DNA of 22,849 nt from Lactobacillus helveticus DSM 20075 = CGMCC 1.1877 (GTDB lineage: Bacteria > Bacillota > Bacilli > Lactobacillales > Lactobacillaceae): the NCBI RefSeq assembly GCF_000160855.1, contig NZ_GG700753.1:33054-55902 (forward strand). The letters are read 5' to 3'. The position numbers were made by a program, and so were the translations under genes. Shown here in pieces: positions 13,794 to 22,829 of the stretch. Position 1 is the stretch's first letter, and each line of letters opens with the position of its first letter. The notes beneath the pieces are model-generated. The model was not told the DNA's origin. It did not search any database and worked only from the letters and a program-made list of their open reading frames with translations.

Positions 13794-14070
13794 TTAGTCT
13801 TCAAATAAATTTTTCTTGTCGTCATCAAGAGAAACCCGTGGAAATTCAGATTCTTGTGATTTAACTTGGTCGTCTTCTGCTAATTCGGATTTCATTAATT
13901 CATCTTTGGCATTATTAGGGAGTATTTTCTAAAAATAAAGTGTGAGTGTTGAAATTCTTTTCAGCTTCACGCTTTTCTTTATCCTTTTTGTAGAAATAGA
14001 TAGAACTTGCTACCATTGCACTTACGGCACCGATACCCGCACAGATCCAGCCTAATTTACATTTCATCAT
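13794..14070 (-). pseudogene. Frameshifted small membrane protein
   Basis: The minus frame from ATG 14070 gives MMKCKLGWICAGIGAVSAMV then ASSIYFYKKDKEKREAEKNF. That is one membrane helix followed by a charged tail, as in YtxH-like or other small membrane-anchored proteins. It stops at codon 53 near 13912. One base over, the frame continues as LPNNAKDELMKSELAEDDQV and ends SLDDDKKNLFED and stop at 13794, an acidic cytoplasmic tail that clearly belongs to the same protein. One extra base around 13920-13930 explains the break. I cannot assign a function. No strong ribosome site precedes the ATG pair. Confidence 0.6.
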
Positions 14071-14247
14071 ATAATCACATTTTTCTATATAAAATTGTCA
14101 CTTCTTTATTAATAATTATATCTGATATAGAATTTAAACACATTATTTATGCCTATGACCGATTAATTTGATTTTTTACCAAATAGTTCTAAAAGCCAGT
14201 TTTTATTGAAGAAATTTCATATAATTCAAAATGAAAGGAGCGGAAAA

Positions 14248-14685
14248 ATGAGGTTCAAATTATTAATCAATCCAGACAAAGATGAAATTGTGAAAGCACA
14301 GGTACATCAGGAAAACAGTTTTACCAATGACTTAAAACATTTTGTGCTTACTAATGGTGATTCCAATCAAATTGCAGCTTATGATGACAAAGATCTAATT
14401 ATTCTTTCAATGGATAAGATCACCTTAATTACCATTATTAATAATAAGACCTGGGCAATTTGCACTGATAATAAAAAATTTCGTTTGAAAAAGAGAATAT
14501 ATCAGTTAATTAATGAATTACCCAACCATTTTTGGCGAATTAATAAGTCTAGCATTGCTAATCGCTATCAGATTAAGCAATTTGAGGAAACTAAATCAGC
14601 AGGAGTAAATGTGATTATGAAAAACGGATTATCGGATTATGTTTCCAGACGTTGCTTTTCTAAAATTAGAAAGGAGCTTGATTAA
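14248..14685 (+). CDS. LytTR-domain transcriptional regulator
   Basis: This 145-residue DNA-binding protein consists mainly of a LytTR domain at about 60-145 (LIILSMDKITLITIINNKTW, then RIYQLINELPNHFWRINKSS, IANRYQIKQFEETKSAGVNV and SRRCFSKIRKEL). No receiver domain is present, so it is not a classical response regulator. ATG 14248 follows AAAGGAGCGG; upstream in-frame codons from 14206 lack a site. The next gene, a DUF3021 membrane protein, starts one base after its stop. This is the arrangement of LytTR regulatory systems such as HdrRM and BrsRM of Streptococcus mutans, where the membrane partner restrains the regulator. Targets are unknown; autoregulation is typical. Confidence 0.85.
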   Translation: MRFKLLINPDKDEIVKAQVHQENSFTNDLKHFVLTNGDSNQIAAYDDKDLIILSMDKITLITIINNKTWAICTDNKKFRLKKRIYQLINELPNHFWRINKSSIANRYQIKQFEETKSAGVNVIMKNGLSDYVSRRCFSKIRKELD

Positions 14686-14686
14686 T

Positions 14687-15100
14687 ATGAAACGATTCAT
14701 CAAGGATTTTACTTTACGAGGATTAGTTGCGGCAGGATTTGGTCCACTTATTTTAGTGATCATTTATTATGGTTATCAATTAACTGAAAATGTAACTAGT
14801 CGGCCAATGACAGAAGTGAATATCAATATACTATCATGTTTAGTAATGGCTTTTATTGCGGGCGGAATTGGAGCTATTTTTAAAGTCGAAAAAATTCCTC
14901 TAGGAGTTGCAACGTTAATTGATGCGATTGTGATTTATGTTGACTATCTATTCTTTTACTTAATCAACAATTGGATACCAATTATGGTAACCCCATTATT
15001 AGTGTTTACTGTTATCTATATTATTGGGTATGTAATCATTTGGCTGATTATCTATAAAAAAGTTAAATCTCAAGTTCAAAAAGTTAATCAAAAATTATGA
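14687..15100 (+). CDS. DUF3021 membrane protein, putative inhibitor of the LytTR regulator
   Basis: This 137-residue protein has four predicted membrane helices: about 12-32 (GLVAAGFGPLILVIIYYGY), 48-67 (LSCLVMAFIAGGIGAIF), 77-97 (VATLIDAIVIYVDYLFFYLI) and 105-127 (VTPLLVFTVIYIIGYVIIWL). A basic tail KKVKSQVQKVNQKL follows. ATG 14687 has AAGGAG 11 bases upstream. It is cotranscribed with the LytTR gene. In characterised LytTR systems the DUF3021-type partner holds the regulator inactive at the membrane; that role is carried over by family and position. Its stop lies inside the terminator stem. Confidence 0.85.
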   Translation: MKRFIKDFTLRGLVAAGFGPLILVIIYYGYQLTENVTSRPMTEVNINILSCLVMAFIAGGIGAIFKVEKIPLGVATLIDAIVIYVDYLFFYLINNWIPIMVTPLLVFTVIYIIGYVIIWLIIYKKVKSQVQKVNQKL

Positions 15101-15136
15101 AAAGGATTTTCCTTCAAATGGGAAAATCCTTTTTTC
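15099..15136. terminator. Intrinsic terminator between LytTR operon and GNAT gene
   Basis: AAAAGGATTTTCC (15100-15112) pairs with GGAAAATCCTTTT (15121-15133), followed by T residues on the plus strand. It serves the LytTR/DUF3021 operon and probably also the converging GNAT gene. Confidence 0.9.
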
Positions 15137-15189
15137 TATAGCTCTTTTACTATGTTATAACTACTTACATCTTTTGGATCTGGAATATC

Positions 15190-15633
15190 TTAATTAGTTT
15201 TACCTTCATTTACAAAGCCACGTTTTTCATAAAATGAAAATAGCTTTGGCAAACAAGTTAAAGTAACAGCTACCCTATTTTGCTTTTTAGCTACGTTAGA
15301 TAATTCATCTAATAATTTAGTTGCTATTCCCTGCTTTCGAAACTTAGGACTCACTGCTAAGCTTAAAACAGTTTGGTATTGATCATCCTTACGATTAGGA
15401 TGATTTTTAAAATAGAGTTCATCCCTGATATACCGGTGATTAAACGCTGGTCCAAAGACATGCCCAACTACTTGATGATCAATTTCCGCTACTAGAAAAG
15501 TATCAGGATAATTCGCAATTCTACCGATCATGTCTTTTCTAGTCATATCCTTACCCATGTTAAAAGCATCAGATTCAATGGCAACTATCGCGTCCAAATC
15601 ATCCTGGGTTACTGGTCTAATTATTAAATTCAA
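15190..15633 (-). CDS. GNAT-family N-acetyltransferase (C-terminus cut by a premature stop)
   Basis: This 147-residue acetyltransferase has LIIRPVTQDDLDAIVAIESD at the start, FLVAEIDHQVVGHVFGPA in the middle, the acetyl-CoA loop LSLAVSPKFRKQGIATKLLD (motif A, R-x-x-G-I-A) and LPKLFSFYEKRGFVNEGKTN at the end. The substrate is unknown. After the TAA at 15190-15192 the same frame stays open for 17 codons (DIPDPKDVSSYNIVKEL, then TAG at 15136). That matches the usual family C-terminus, so the TAA looks like a nonsense mutation. The core fold is nearly complete and may still work. The start is a TTG at 15633, directly after an in-frame TAG; the ribosome site is weak. Confidence 0.75.
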   Translation of the reverse strand: MNLIIRPVTQDDLDAIVAIESDAFNMGKDMTRKDMIGRIANYPDTFLVAEIDHQVVGHVFGPAFNHRYIRDELYFKNHPNRKDDQYQTVLSLAVSPKFRKQGIATKLLDELSNVAKKQNRVAVTLTCLPKLFSFYEKRGFVNEGKTN

Positions 15634-15638
15634 AATCT

Positions 15639-15790
15639 ATCTCTTTTCGTTATTTTGATTTTTTCTAATATATTCGTTCATCAGTTTAATCGGAAATGGC
15701 AGAACGGTCAAATTCTTGAACCTTACCCAGACGACATCCATTGATTGCAAAAGTTGTTGCACATTTAATAATTGAGATAGATTTTTATTG
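15639..15790 (-). other. Short open fragment between the GNAT gene and the broken gene, unassigned
   Basis: A minus frame open from about 15799 to TAG 15639 encodes LNVQQLLQSMDVVWVRFKNL and LPFPIKLMNEYIRKNQNN. The composition looks like real protein, but there is no ATG with a ribosome site and no family I recognise. It may be the tail of a lost gene; it could also be chance. Confidence 0.25.
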
Positions 15791-15791
15791 T

Positions 15792-17130
15792 TTAAACATT
15801 ATAGAACAACTGATCATGTTGATAAAAGTAGTTTAAGTTAATCAAGCCAGCTAAATATTTATTTCTAGCATCTTTACCACGATATGCTAAAGTCCCCTTT
15901 TGATTAGTTGCTGCTTCATACAAAGATGGTGCCGGTAATGGCTTTAATGTCGTTTTACTTACGGCATAATAATTTTCACTTTGCTTATCCAAAAGAATAT
16001 ACTCAACATCTGTTGTTAGTCGATCATTCCGTTTAATAAGTAAATCATTTAAGAAAAAAGGATCGTCATAATTAGAAGTAATTGGTTGAATTTTGAAATT
16101 AGTCTCATGACTAGTAAATTCTAAAGTTTGATTACTTTCAGGATAATATTTATAAAAAATAAAATCATCTAAATTTATTTCGGTATTTAAGGGTGAAAAA
16201 TCTTCTGACTCTAAAATAGCTTTTATAGTCAATTCTTTAACTGCATTGACTAGTGCACTTTTTACTACCGTTCCACTTTTATGCATTACTCCTTCAACGG
16301 TCATGTTTTGAACAACTTCAGTTTGACTGCTGTAGTAAGCATCTGTTTTATCTTCTTTTGCATAATAATCTAGATCATGAATTAATACTAAATTATAATG
16401 GCTGCTTTTTTGGCTAGAAGTGATTTTTAGTGGATAGTTTTGTTCAAAGAAATCAGATATAGTCTTTATTGCTGATGAGTTTTCTTGAGTTCGATCAAGT
16501 AGCGTGATTTCTTTATCTTGCCAAAATTTCTGGATTTGTTTTAGCAAGTTATCCCCTCGCTTTTTTTGACTAATTCCTTGATCATGGCTTTCAGCGTGAA
16601 CTTCTCTAAACTTTAATTCATCGAAATATTGCGAGTAGTGTTTATTTAATTGATCAATTAAATAGTAAGCGATACCACTTTTACTAGTTAAGAAACTTGT
16701 TCTAGCTTGACCGACTTTACCATTAAGTAAAAAGAATTGAGTTTGATCTGGCTTTAGATTTTTTTGTTGGATGCTTTAAGTACCAGTCGTTTTCTTCCCC
16801 TTCGTGGTAGCAATTTGCCACTTGTTTAATTTTACTTTCTTGCAAGTTAATCTCATAACGTGGACTGCGGCCCCATGACTTCATATTCTTGATTAACTCT
16901 TGAGCTTGGTGCTTTTGATAAAAAGATATTTGGGTAAAAGCACGCGTTTGAATATTGATAACTAGATTTTTACTAAAGCTTACTTCTTCAAATTTTAATT
17001 TTTTGCTTTCCTCGGTATTAGTATTAAAATACAATTTTCCTAGCAAATTGCATCCCTTAACTGTAGAAAATACCTGTAATTGTATCAGAAGCAAATTTAA
17101 TATGATACTTGTTTCTACTTGCGCAAAATC
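15792..17130 (-). pseudogene. Large unrecognised protein gene, frameshifted and 5'-truncated
   Basis: Two frames form one protein of about 440 residues. The upstream frame (about 17130-16760) has VSFSKNLVINIQTRAFTQIS and WGRSPRYEINLQESKIKQVA. A T7 run (plus 16759-16765) breaks it; removing one base gives KHPTKNLKPDQTQFFLLNGK, then GIAYYLIDQLNKHYSQYFDE, NLVLIHDLDYYAKEDKTDAY, EVVQNMTVEGVMHK, LVNAVKELTIKAIL and a C-terminus ending FYQHDQLFYNV. The second half has no RBS of its own (TTG at 16547). The 5' part is lost where an HxlR fragment joins. Alternating strands and helices and the hydrophobic C-terminus loosely recall an RNase H/PIWI-like fold, but I do not identify a family or active site. 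Treat the function as unknown. Confidence 0.55.
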
Positions 17131-17321
17131 AGACACTGTCAAATAGTTTGCGTGAATTAGAAGCTGATGGATTGATTACTCGACATGATGATCATCAGGT
17201 TCCACCATCTGTTACCTATCATTTGACGTCACTTGGAAAAGATTTAGCCATGACGATGAATCAATTATTTGATTGGGGACAAGAATTATATTCGAAGAAA
17301 GAAAAAATGGTTGAGCACTAA
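17131..17321 (+). pseudogene. HxlR-family regulator, C-terminal fragment
   Basis: From about 17131 the plus frame reads TLSNSLRELEADGLITRHDD, then PPSVTYHLTSLGKDLAMTMN and LFDWGQELYSKKEK. This is the second half of the winged helix and the wing of an HxlR regulator; L-x-x-L-E-x-D-G-L-I-x-R and P-x-V-x-Y-x-L-T are the family signature. The N-terminal half, with the redox-sensing or dimer region, is missing. The upstream sequence belongs to the opposing broken gene, so the junction near 17130 marks a deletion or rearrangement. The ATG at 17109 is probably not native. Confidence 0.75.
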
Positions 17322-17338
17322 GATGCTCAACCATTTTT
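17303..17338. terminator. Bidirectional intrinsic terminator
   Basis: AAAAATGGTTGAGCA (17303-17317) and TGCTCAACCATTTTT (17324-17338) form a perfect 15-bp stem with a 6-base loop. It ends both the HxlR fragment (plus) and ppc (minus). Confidence 0.92.
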
Positions 17339-17356
17339 GTATATATAAAATATTTT

Positions 17357-20053
17357 TTATCCCGAATTGCGAAGACCAGAAGCCACACCGTTAATAGTAA
17401 TTGGAATGATGCTTCGGAAGACGCCTTGGATTTCGTCTTTACGATCACGTTTAATCATTTCTAATTGAATATAGTTCAAAATATTAAAGTATGGCATTCT
17501 AGCTGCTAAACTGTTCTTCAAGTTTGGTGCATCACTAAGCAAATCATCGTGACCTTCAATTTGAAGAATAATCTGTTTAGTTAATTTCCATTCTTGATAA
17601 ATAATGTCAAAGACTGACTTAGTCTTTTCATCCTGACATAGTTCAGCATATTGCTTGGCAATTTCCATATTAGATTTTGATAAAACCATGTCTACATTGG
17701 AAAGCAAAGCATGGAAGAATGGCCAACCTTGGTACATGTGGCGTAATTCCTGCAAATTGTTCTTGTCCGCATCAATAAAGTGCTTAAAGGCTGACCCTAC
17801 GCCGTACCAGCCTGGGAACATTACCCGGCTTTGTGACCAAGAGAATACCCAAGGAATAGCTCTCAAACTAGAGAAGTCGGAAAGCTTCTTTCTTGAAGCT
17901 GGACGTGAACCGATATTCAAGTTAGAAATTTCTTTAATTGGGGTTGCTTGTAAGAAGTAATCTAAGAAGTTTGGATTTTCAAAGACTAATTTCTTATAAA
18001 TTTCATTACTTTCTGTAACGATTTCATCCATTGATGAACGGAAATCTGCAATATATTCTTCACTAACAATTTGTTTTGATGCAATTCGATCAACAGTAGC
18101 TGAAACAAGCATTTCCAAATTATAGTAAGCAGCATCCTTGTTGCCATACTTGTTTTGAATAATTTCCCCTTGTTCAGTCATTCTAATGCGGTCATTGATT
18201 GTCTTAAATGGTTGTGCAGTAATTGCTTCATAAGATGGACCACCACCACGGCCAACGGTACCGCCACGACCATGCATATAAGTAATCTTGATACCTAATT
18301 CTTCACCAATAGCAGTTAAGTCTTTTTGTGCTTTATAAAGATTCCAGCATGAGGCTAAGTAGCCACCATCCTTATTAGAATCTGAATAGCCTAACATAAC
18401 TTCTTGATAGTTATGTTGAGAAACGAGCCACTTCTTAACGATATCGAGGTTCAAATATTCCTTAATAATGTCACGTGCATTATTCAAGTCTTCGACTGTT
18501 TCAAATAAAGGCACAACTTGAACTCGAGCACTTTGATTATCAAGCAAATCATATTCTTTGAGCATGATTGCTTGTTCTAGCATGTCTGAAACACTCTCAG
18601 TATGAGATATAATGTGTTGCTTAATTACATCTTCGCCTAAGCGATCCTTAAGATCACGAGCAGTTTTGTAAATCTTTAATTCTTTTTGCAATAATTCTGA
18701 CTTAGGTTTGTTATTTGCATGCAAGTTACGTGGATCATTGTTTAATTCATTAAGTAAAAGACTTACCTTTTCTTTTTCGCTTAAATCGCTGTAATGATCA
18801 CAAATTTCTGCACTCTTAAGCAATTCGGCTACACATGCTTCATTAACGCTAGAATCTTGTCGCATATCAATTGTAGCTAAATGGAAGCCAAAAACATCAA
18901 TTGCTTCTAAAATTTCGGTAAAGTAACTCTTAACTACTGCTTGATCGTGATTTTCTTCTAATGACCGCTTAATAATCTCTAGGTCCGCCTTAAATTCTTG
19001 CGCATTTTCATAAGCAGGAATCTGATCTAAATGTTCAACATCACGTTCTTTAAGGAAACTATGTTGGTTAGTGATATTTAGTAATTTTTGTTCACTGCGA
19101 ACTAAACGACTCTCAATGTAATAGAAAGCGCGTCTATATGGTTCATTAGTTCTGAATGGTGAATCGTCATTTGATAATTCGGATAAATGCATCACTTCTG
19201 TTGAAGGTTTCATATAAGAAGTGGATAAAGAAATCGAACGATAAAGTTGATTGATTTGTTTAATGTAATATTCAAAGATAACTTGGCTTTGAAGTGTTGC
19301 ACTTAATTTCAAAGTATCTGCAGTAACGTATGGATTACCGTCACGGTCTCCACCGATCCACATCCCCATCGTAATAGGTGTAGCATCCGGAATATCTAAG
19401 CCATGCTTTTTAGCTAATTCCTTATAACGAGCAGTGAACTTGGTAATTGCCGAAATTAAAGACTTATGATAGTAAGTCAAGACATTGGTGATTTCGTTAG
19501 AAACCTTTAATTTATGACCTCGAATAATATCTGTCTGCATTAAAATTTCAATGCAAGCACGTAACTCTTCTGTCCATTCTTCACGGTTAATAATGCCGTT
19601 TTTAACTTCACGATAATTACGCAAAAGCTTGTGGATCTTATCTGTTAATTCAAGTACAGTCTTTCTTTGAACCTGGGTTGGGTGTGCAGTTAAAACAGGA
19701 ACTACATTCACCTTTTCCAAGATTTCCTTAGCATTCTTCTTTTGAGCAACAATATCTATGGTATCGTTTAATTTGCCTAAGTAGTCTTGGTTGGTATTAT
19801 TCAATACATAGACTTTGCTGGCCAATTCCACATCTTCTGAGATGTTAATCAAAAGTGGCAATGTAGCAAAATAACGAGCAACTACGATCATTTCACGATT
19901 ATCTAAGCTTGCAATTTGATCTTCGAGTTCTTGATAATTTTTATCTGCAGAAATTTTAATCAGATTTTGAATCTTAGTAAAAAGTTCTTTACCAATTAAT
20001 TGTTCTGTAGATTCGTTAAGCAAGTTAGTTAAAATTTTAACTTCTTCAGTCAC
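17357..20053 (-). CDS. ppc: Phosphoenolpyruvate carboxylase (start region frameshifted)
   Basis: The enzyme adds bicarbonate to phosphoenolpyruvate, giving oxaloacetate for aspartate synthesis. The frame has about 898 residues with all signatures: [13 protein letters not shown] (catalytic His, about 121-133), [42 protein letters not shown], the [13 protein letters not shown] loop, [17 protein letters not shown] and the C-terminus [12 protein letters not shown]. The likely true start is ATG 20094, with AAGGAA eight bases upstream, but that frame ([11 protein letters not shown]) meets TAA at 20059. Restoring one A gives TVKKLEN and joins the main frame. As written, translation would have to start at GTG 20053 without a ribosome site, so expression may be low. 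The rest of the gene is intact. Confidence 0.9.
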   Translation of the reverse strand: MTEEVKILTNLLNESTEQLIGKELFTKIQNLIKISADKNYQELEDQIASLDNREMIVVARYFATLPLLINISEDVELASKVYVLNNTNQDYLGKLNDTIDIVAQKKNAKEILEKVNVVPVLTAHPTQVQRKTVLELTDKIHKLLRNYREVKNGIINREEWTEELRACIEILMQTDIIRGHKLKVSNEITNVLTYYHKSLISAITKFTARYKELAKKHGLDIPDATPITMGMWIGGDRDGNPYVTADTLKLSATLQSQVIFEYYIKQINQLYRSISLSTSYMKPSTEVMHLSELSNDDSPFRTNEPYRRAFYYIESRLVRSEQKLLNITNQHSFLKERDVEHLDQIPAYENAQEFKADLEIIKRSLEENHDQAVVKSYFTEILEAIDVFGFHLATIDMRQDSSVNEACVAELLKSAEICDHYSDLSEKEKVSLLLNELNNDPRNLHANNKPKSELLQKELKIYKTARDLKDRLGEDVIKQHIISHTESVSDMLEQAIMLKEYDLLDNQSARVQVVPLFETVEDLNNARDIIKEYLNLDIVKKWLVSQHNYQEVMLGYSDSNKDGGYLASCWNLYKAQKDLTAIGEELGIKITYMHGRGGTVGRGGGPSYEAITAQPFKTINDRIRMTEQGEIIQNKYGNKDAAYYNLEMLVSATVDRIASKQIVSEEYIADFRSSMDEIVTESNEIYKKLVFENPNFLDYFLQATPIKEISNLNIGSRPASRKKLSDFSSLRAIPWVFSWSQSRVMFPGWYGVGSAFKHFIDADKNNLQELRHMYQGWPFFHALLSNVDMVLSKSNMEIAKQYAELCQDEKTKSVFDIIYQEWKLTKQIILQIEGHDDLLSDAPNLKNSLAARMPYFNILNYIQLEMIKRDRKDEIQGVFRSIIPITINGVASGLRNSG

Positions 20054-20157
20054 TACATTTACATCGCTGCTATTTCTAATTTTTTAACAGTCATGTTCGA
20101 AATTCCTTTCTACTTTCACTAAGACTAAAATACCACGAAAAGTGCAAAAAATGAATT

Positions 20158-20180
20158 AAAAAAGCAATTTAAGCTTTCCT
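20158..20180 (-). terminator. Weak terminator after the serine hydrolase gene
   Basis: On the minus strand GGAAAGC and GCTTTTT can pair over about seven positions (including G-U) before a T6 run. It lies about 30 bases after the hydrolase stop and before ppc. The stem is short, so read-through is likely. Confidence 0.35.
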
Positions 20181-20206
20181 TTAATAAAACAAGAATTTAT
20201 TTTTCA

Positions 20207-21249
20207 TCAAAATAATCCTACACCCATATAATCATGGAGAATATGATCAGCCGCTATTTTCAGAGTGAAGTAATTAATATTGTTAGAAAAAAGCATAATC
20301 ATGCGCTTGGTTTTGTAATTAGCAACAAAACAACAATTATATCCAGGAATACTGCCATCTGCGCGAATAACATTTCCTTTAAAATATACACCGCCAAAGT
20401 AAGCCACTTCTTGATGTTGAGCTTGATGAGCATATTTATTAATCATCTTAGGGTCTTTTAGGATACGGTCATATACGAATTTCCAATAATCGTTGGGTGA
20501 CATGAATAAATTACCAGCGCCAAAATCAGAAGAGGTGGTGACAGTCACCTTATGCCAGTTAACATTATTGACCACTGGCTGAGGGACCTCACTTTGAGAA
20601 ACTTCGGGAAAATCTTTAATTTTACGAAGACGAAGAGGCTCCGCAAAATTATTTTGAACATAATTATTATAAGTTGTATTTCTTAAGCGGCTGATAATTG
20701 CTGCTAAGAGTTCATAATCAACGTCCTGATAATCCCAAGTATGAATGTGGTCATACTTGATGTACTTTAACATATACGCAATTTGTTCCTGCTGATTCTT
20801 AAGCGGCTTTGACGGACGAGCATTGTTAATTAAGCCACTTGTATGATTCATTAGTTCGCGAATAGTGATACTTTTACTACCTGGAACTTGAGGAAAATAT
20901 TTTGATAAAGGCGTATTCCAATCCAGTTGCTTCTGCTTTTGCAATTGATAGATTGCTGTACCTGTCATAATTTTTTGCAACGAAGCAATTGGAAATAATT
21001 GATCTGTCTTCACTATTTTACTTTTATTAGAAGTTTCCTTATTTGTAACAACGATAGGTCGACTTCTATCTTTTTTGTCATTGACTAGCATTACACCATT
21101 AATATGATGAAATTTCATGTAATCTTTAAGCTGCTTGGGTGAATCTGTAAGTCCAATATCCATCCTATCGCTTAAAGGTATAATGAATAAAAATAGCAAA
21201 AAAGAGCAGAGTCCTATCAAACTATATAAGAAGAATTTTTTCGATGCAT
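20207..21249 (-). CDS. Membrane-anchored serine beta-lactamase-fold hydrolase (class C/PBP-like), start frameshifted
   Basis: The protein has one N-terminal membrane helix (FFLYSLIGLCSFLLFLFIIP) and an extracellular Beta-lactamase (PF00144) domain. The nucleophile motif S-x-x-K is in PIASLQKIMTG, followed by TIRELMNHTSGL. The second motif, usually YxN, reads WDYQDVDYELLA, so the Asn is replaced, and near the end is GSIPGYNCCF. Such proteins are esterases, D,D-peptidases or flippase partners; the substrate is unknown. ATG 21249 has GAGG upstream, but its frame (MHRKNSS) leaves the main frame by one base at an A6 run (21236-21241). One more A restores it. The frame also extends upstream to a TTG at 21373 without a ribosome site and across the pepV promoter, which is unlikely to be used. 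Confidence 0.75.
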
Positions 21250-21365
21250 GGTTGCTCTTTACCTCATTTCTTTTTACTTCCGGTGATATTTCAAGATCAA
21301 CTGTACATTCATGATAGTCTATCTTTGTTTTGAAAAACAAATTTATTTGTATCTTATTTTTAGTA

Positions 21366-21389
21366 AGAATCAAACATTTCTGATAAAAT
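21366..21389 (+). promoter_or_regulatory. pepV promoter (extended -10)
   Basis: TGATAAAAT at 21381-21389 gives an extended -10 (TG-n-TAAAAT). The -35 region 17 bases upstream is poor. Transcription would start about 30 bases before the pepV ATG. Position and strength are from consensus only. Confidence 0.5.
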
Positions 21390-21423
21390 ATTATTAATCA
21401 ATTTAATTAAGGGAGAGAAATAT

Positions 21424-22827
21424 ATGAATTTAGACTACAAGAAATTAGCTGCTGCTAAAAAAGATGATATTTTGCGTGATTTAGATGAATTGATTTCGAT
21501 TGATTCTTCTGAAGATTTAGACAACACTTCTGCAGAATATCCTGTTGGTCCTGGCCCAGTTAAGGCTATGAAGAAATTTTTATCATTCGCTAAAAGAGAT
21601 GGCTTTCACATTAAGAACGTTGACAACTATGCTGGCCGCGTCGACTATGGTGATGGTGAAAAACGTCTTGGCATCATTGGTCACATGGATGTAGTTCCTG
21701 CAGGTGATGGTTGGAATACTGACCCATTCAAGATGTTGATTAAGGATGGAAAGATTATCGGTCGTGGTTCTGCAGATGATAAAGGTCCTGCTCTTGCTGC
21801 ATACTACGGTATGCTTTTATTAAAAGAAGCTGGCTTTACTCCTAAAAAGAAGATCGACTTCATCGTTGGTACTAATGAAGAAACCAACTGGGTTGGTATT
21901 GACTACTACTTAAAGCACGAACCTACTCCAGACCAAGTATTCTCTCCTGATGCAGAATACCCAATCATTAACGGTGAGCAAGGTATTTACACTTTAATCC
22001 TTAACTTTAAAGACGATGCCCAAACTGGATCAGTTAAACTTGAGAAGTTTACAGCTGGTATTGCTGAAAACGTCACTCCACAAAAGGCCTACGCTACTAT
22101 TAGCGGCGCTGATTTGGCAAACATTAAAGAACAATTCACTAAGTTTTTAACTGATAACAACTTAGAAGGAAACTTCGAAATTAATGGTGATGAAGCTAAA
22201 ATCGAGCTTACCGGTCAAGGTGCTCACGCCTCTGCTCCTCAAGTTGGTCGCAACGCTGCCACCTTCTTAGGTAAGTTTCTCAATCAATTTGATTTTGCTG
22301 GTCGTGACAAAAACTACCTTAACTTTTTAGCTAATGTTGAACATGAAGACTTTAAGGGTGAAAAGCTTGGCGTTGCCCACCATGATGACTTAATGGGTGA
22401 TCTTTCAAGTGCTCCAAGTATCTTTGAATATCAAGCTGATGGTGATGCTATTTTAAAGGACAATATCCGTTACCCACAAGGCACTGATCCAAATAAGATG
22501 GTTAAGCAAGTGGAAGAAAAATTCAGTGATATCTTAACTGCCTCATTTAATTCATTCGAAGAACCTCACTACGTTCCAGGCGATGATCCATTAGTTAAGA
22601 CTTTGCTTAAAGTTTATGAACATCAAACTGGCAAGCCAGGTCATGAAGTAGTTATCGGTGGCGGTACTTATGGTCGATTATTCAAGCATGGTGTAGCCTT
22701 CGGTGCTCAACCCGAAGATGCACCAATGGTTATGCACCAAGCTAACGAATATATGAAGGTGGACGACTTGATTGATTCAATCGCTATTTATGCAGAAGCA
22801 ATCTACGAATTAACAAAAGAAGCCTAA
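21424..22827 (+). CDS. pepV: Dipeptidase PepV (M20 family)
   Basis: This 467-residue cytoplasmic zinc dipeptidase finishes peptide breakdown in lactobacilli. The M20 metal ligands are visible: H in LGIIGHMDVVPAGDGW (about residue 87), D in GRGSADDKGPALAAYYG, EE in VGTNEETNW (general base and ligand), D in SPDAEYP, and the C-terminal H in MVMHQANEYM. The lid domain, about 180-380, includes GQGAHASAPQVGRNA. GGGTYGRLFKHGVAFG is the PepV C-terminal signature. ATG 21424 follows GGGAGAG at six bases. The gene is complete and clean, unlike many neighbours. Confidence 0.96.
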   Translation: MNLDYKKLAAAKKDDILRDLDELISIDSSEDLDNTSAEYPVGPGPVKAMKKFLSFAKRDGFHIKNVDNYAGRVDYGDGEKRLGIIGHMDVVPAGDGWNTDPFKMLIKDGKIIGRGSADDKGPALAAYYGMLLLKEAGFTPKKKIDFIVGTNEETNWVGIDYYLKHEPTPDQVFSPDAEYPIINGEQGIYTLILNFKDDAQTGSVKLEKFTAGIAENVTPQKAYATISGADLANIKEQFTKFLTDNNLEGNFEINGDEAKIELTGQGAHASAPQVGRNAATFLGKFLNQFDFAGRDKNYLNFLANVEHEDFKGEKLGVAHHDDLMGDLSSAPSIFEYQADGDAILKDNIRYPQGTDPNKMVKQVEEKFSDILTASFNSFEEPHYVPGDDPLVKTLLKVYEHQTGKPGHEVVIGGGTYGRLFKHGVAFGAQPEDAPMVMHQANEYMKVDDLIDSIAIYAEAIYELTKEA

Positions 22828-22829
22828 AA

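Noticed and set aside
17655..17960. 101-codon plus-strand ORF inside ppc
   Set aside because: It is antisense to conserved PEPC motifs, with no RBS or recognisable family; a shadow frame.
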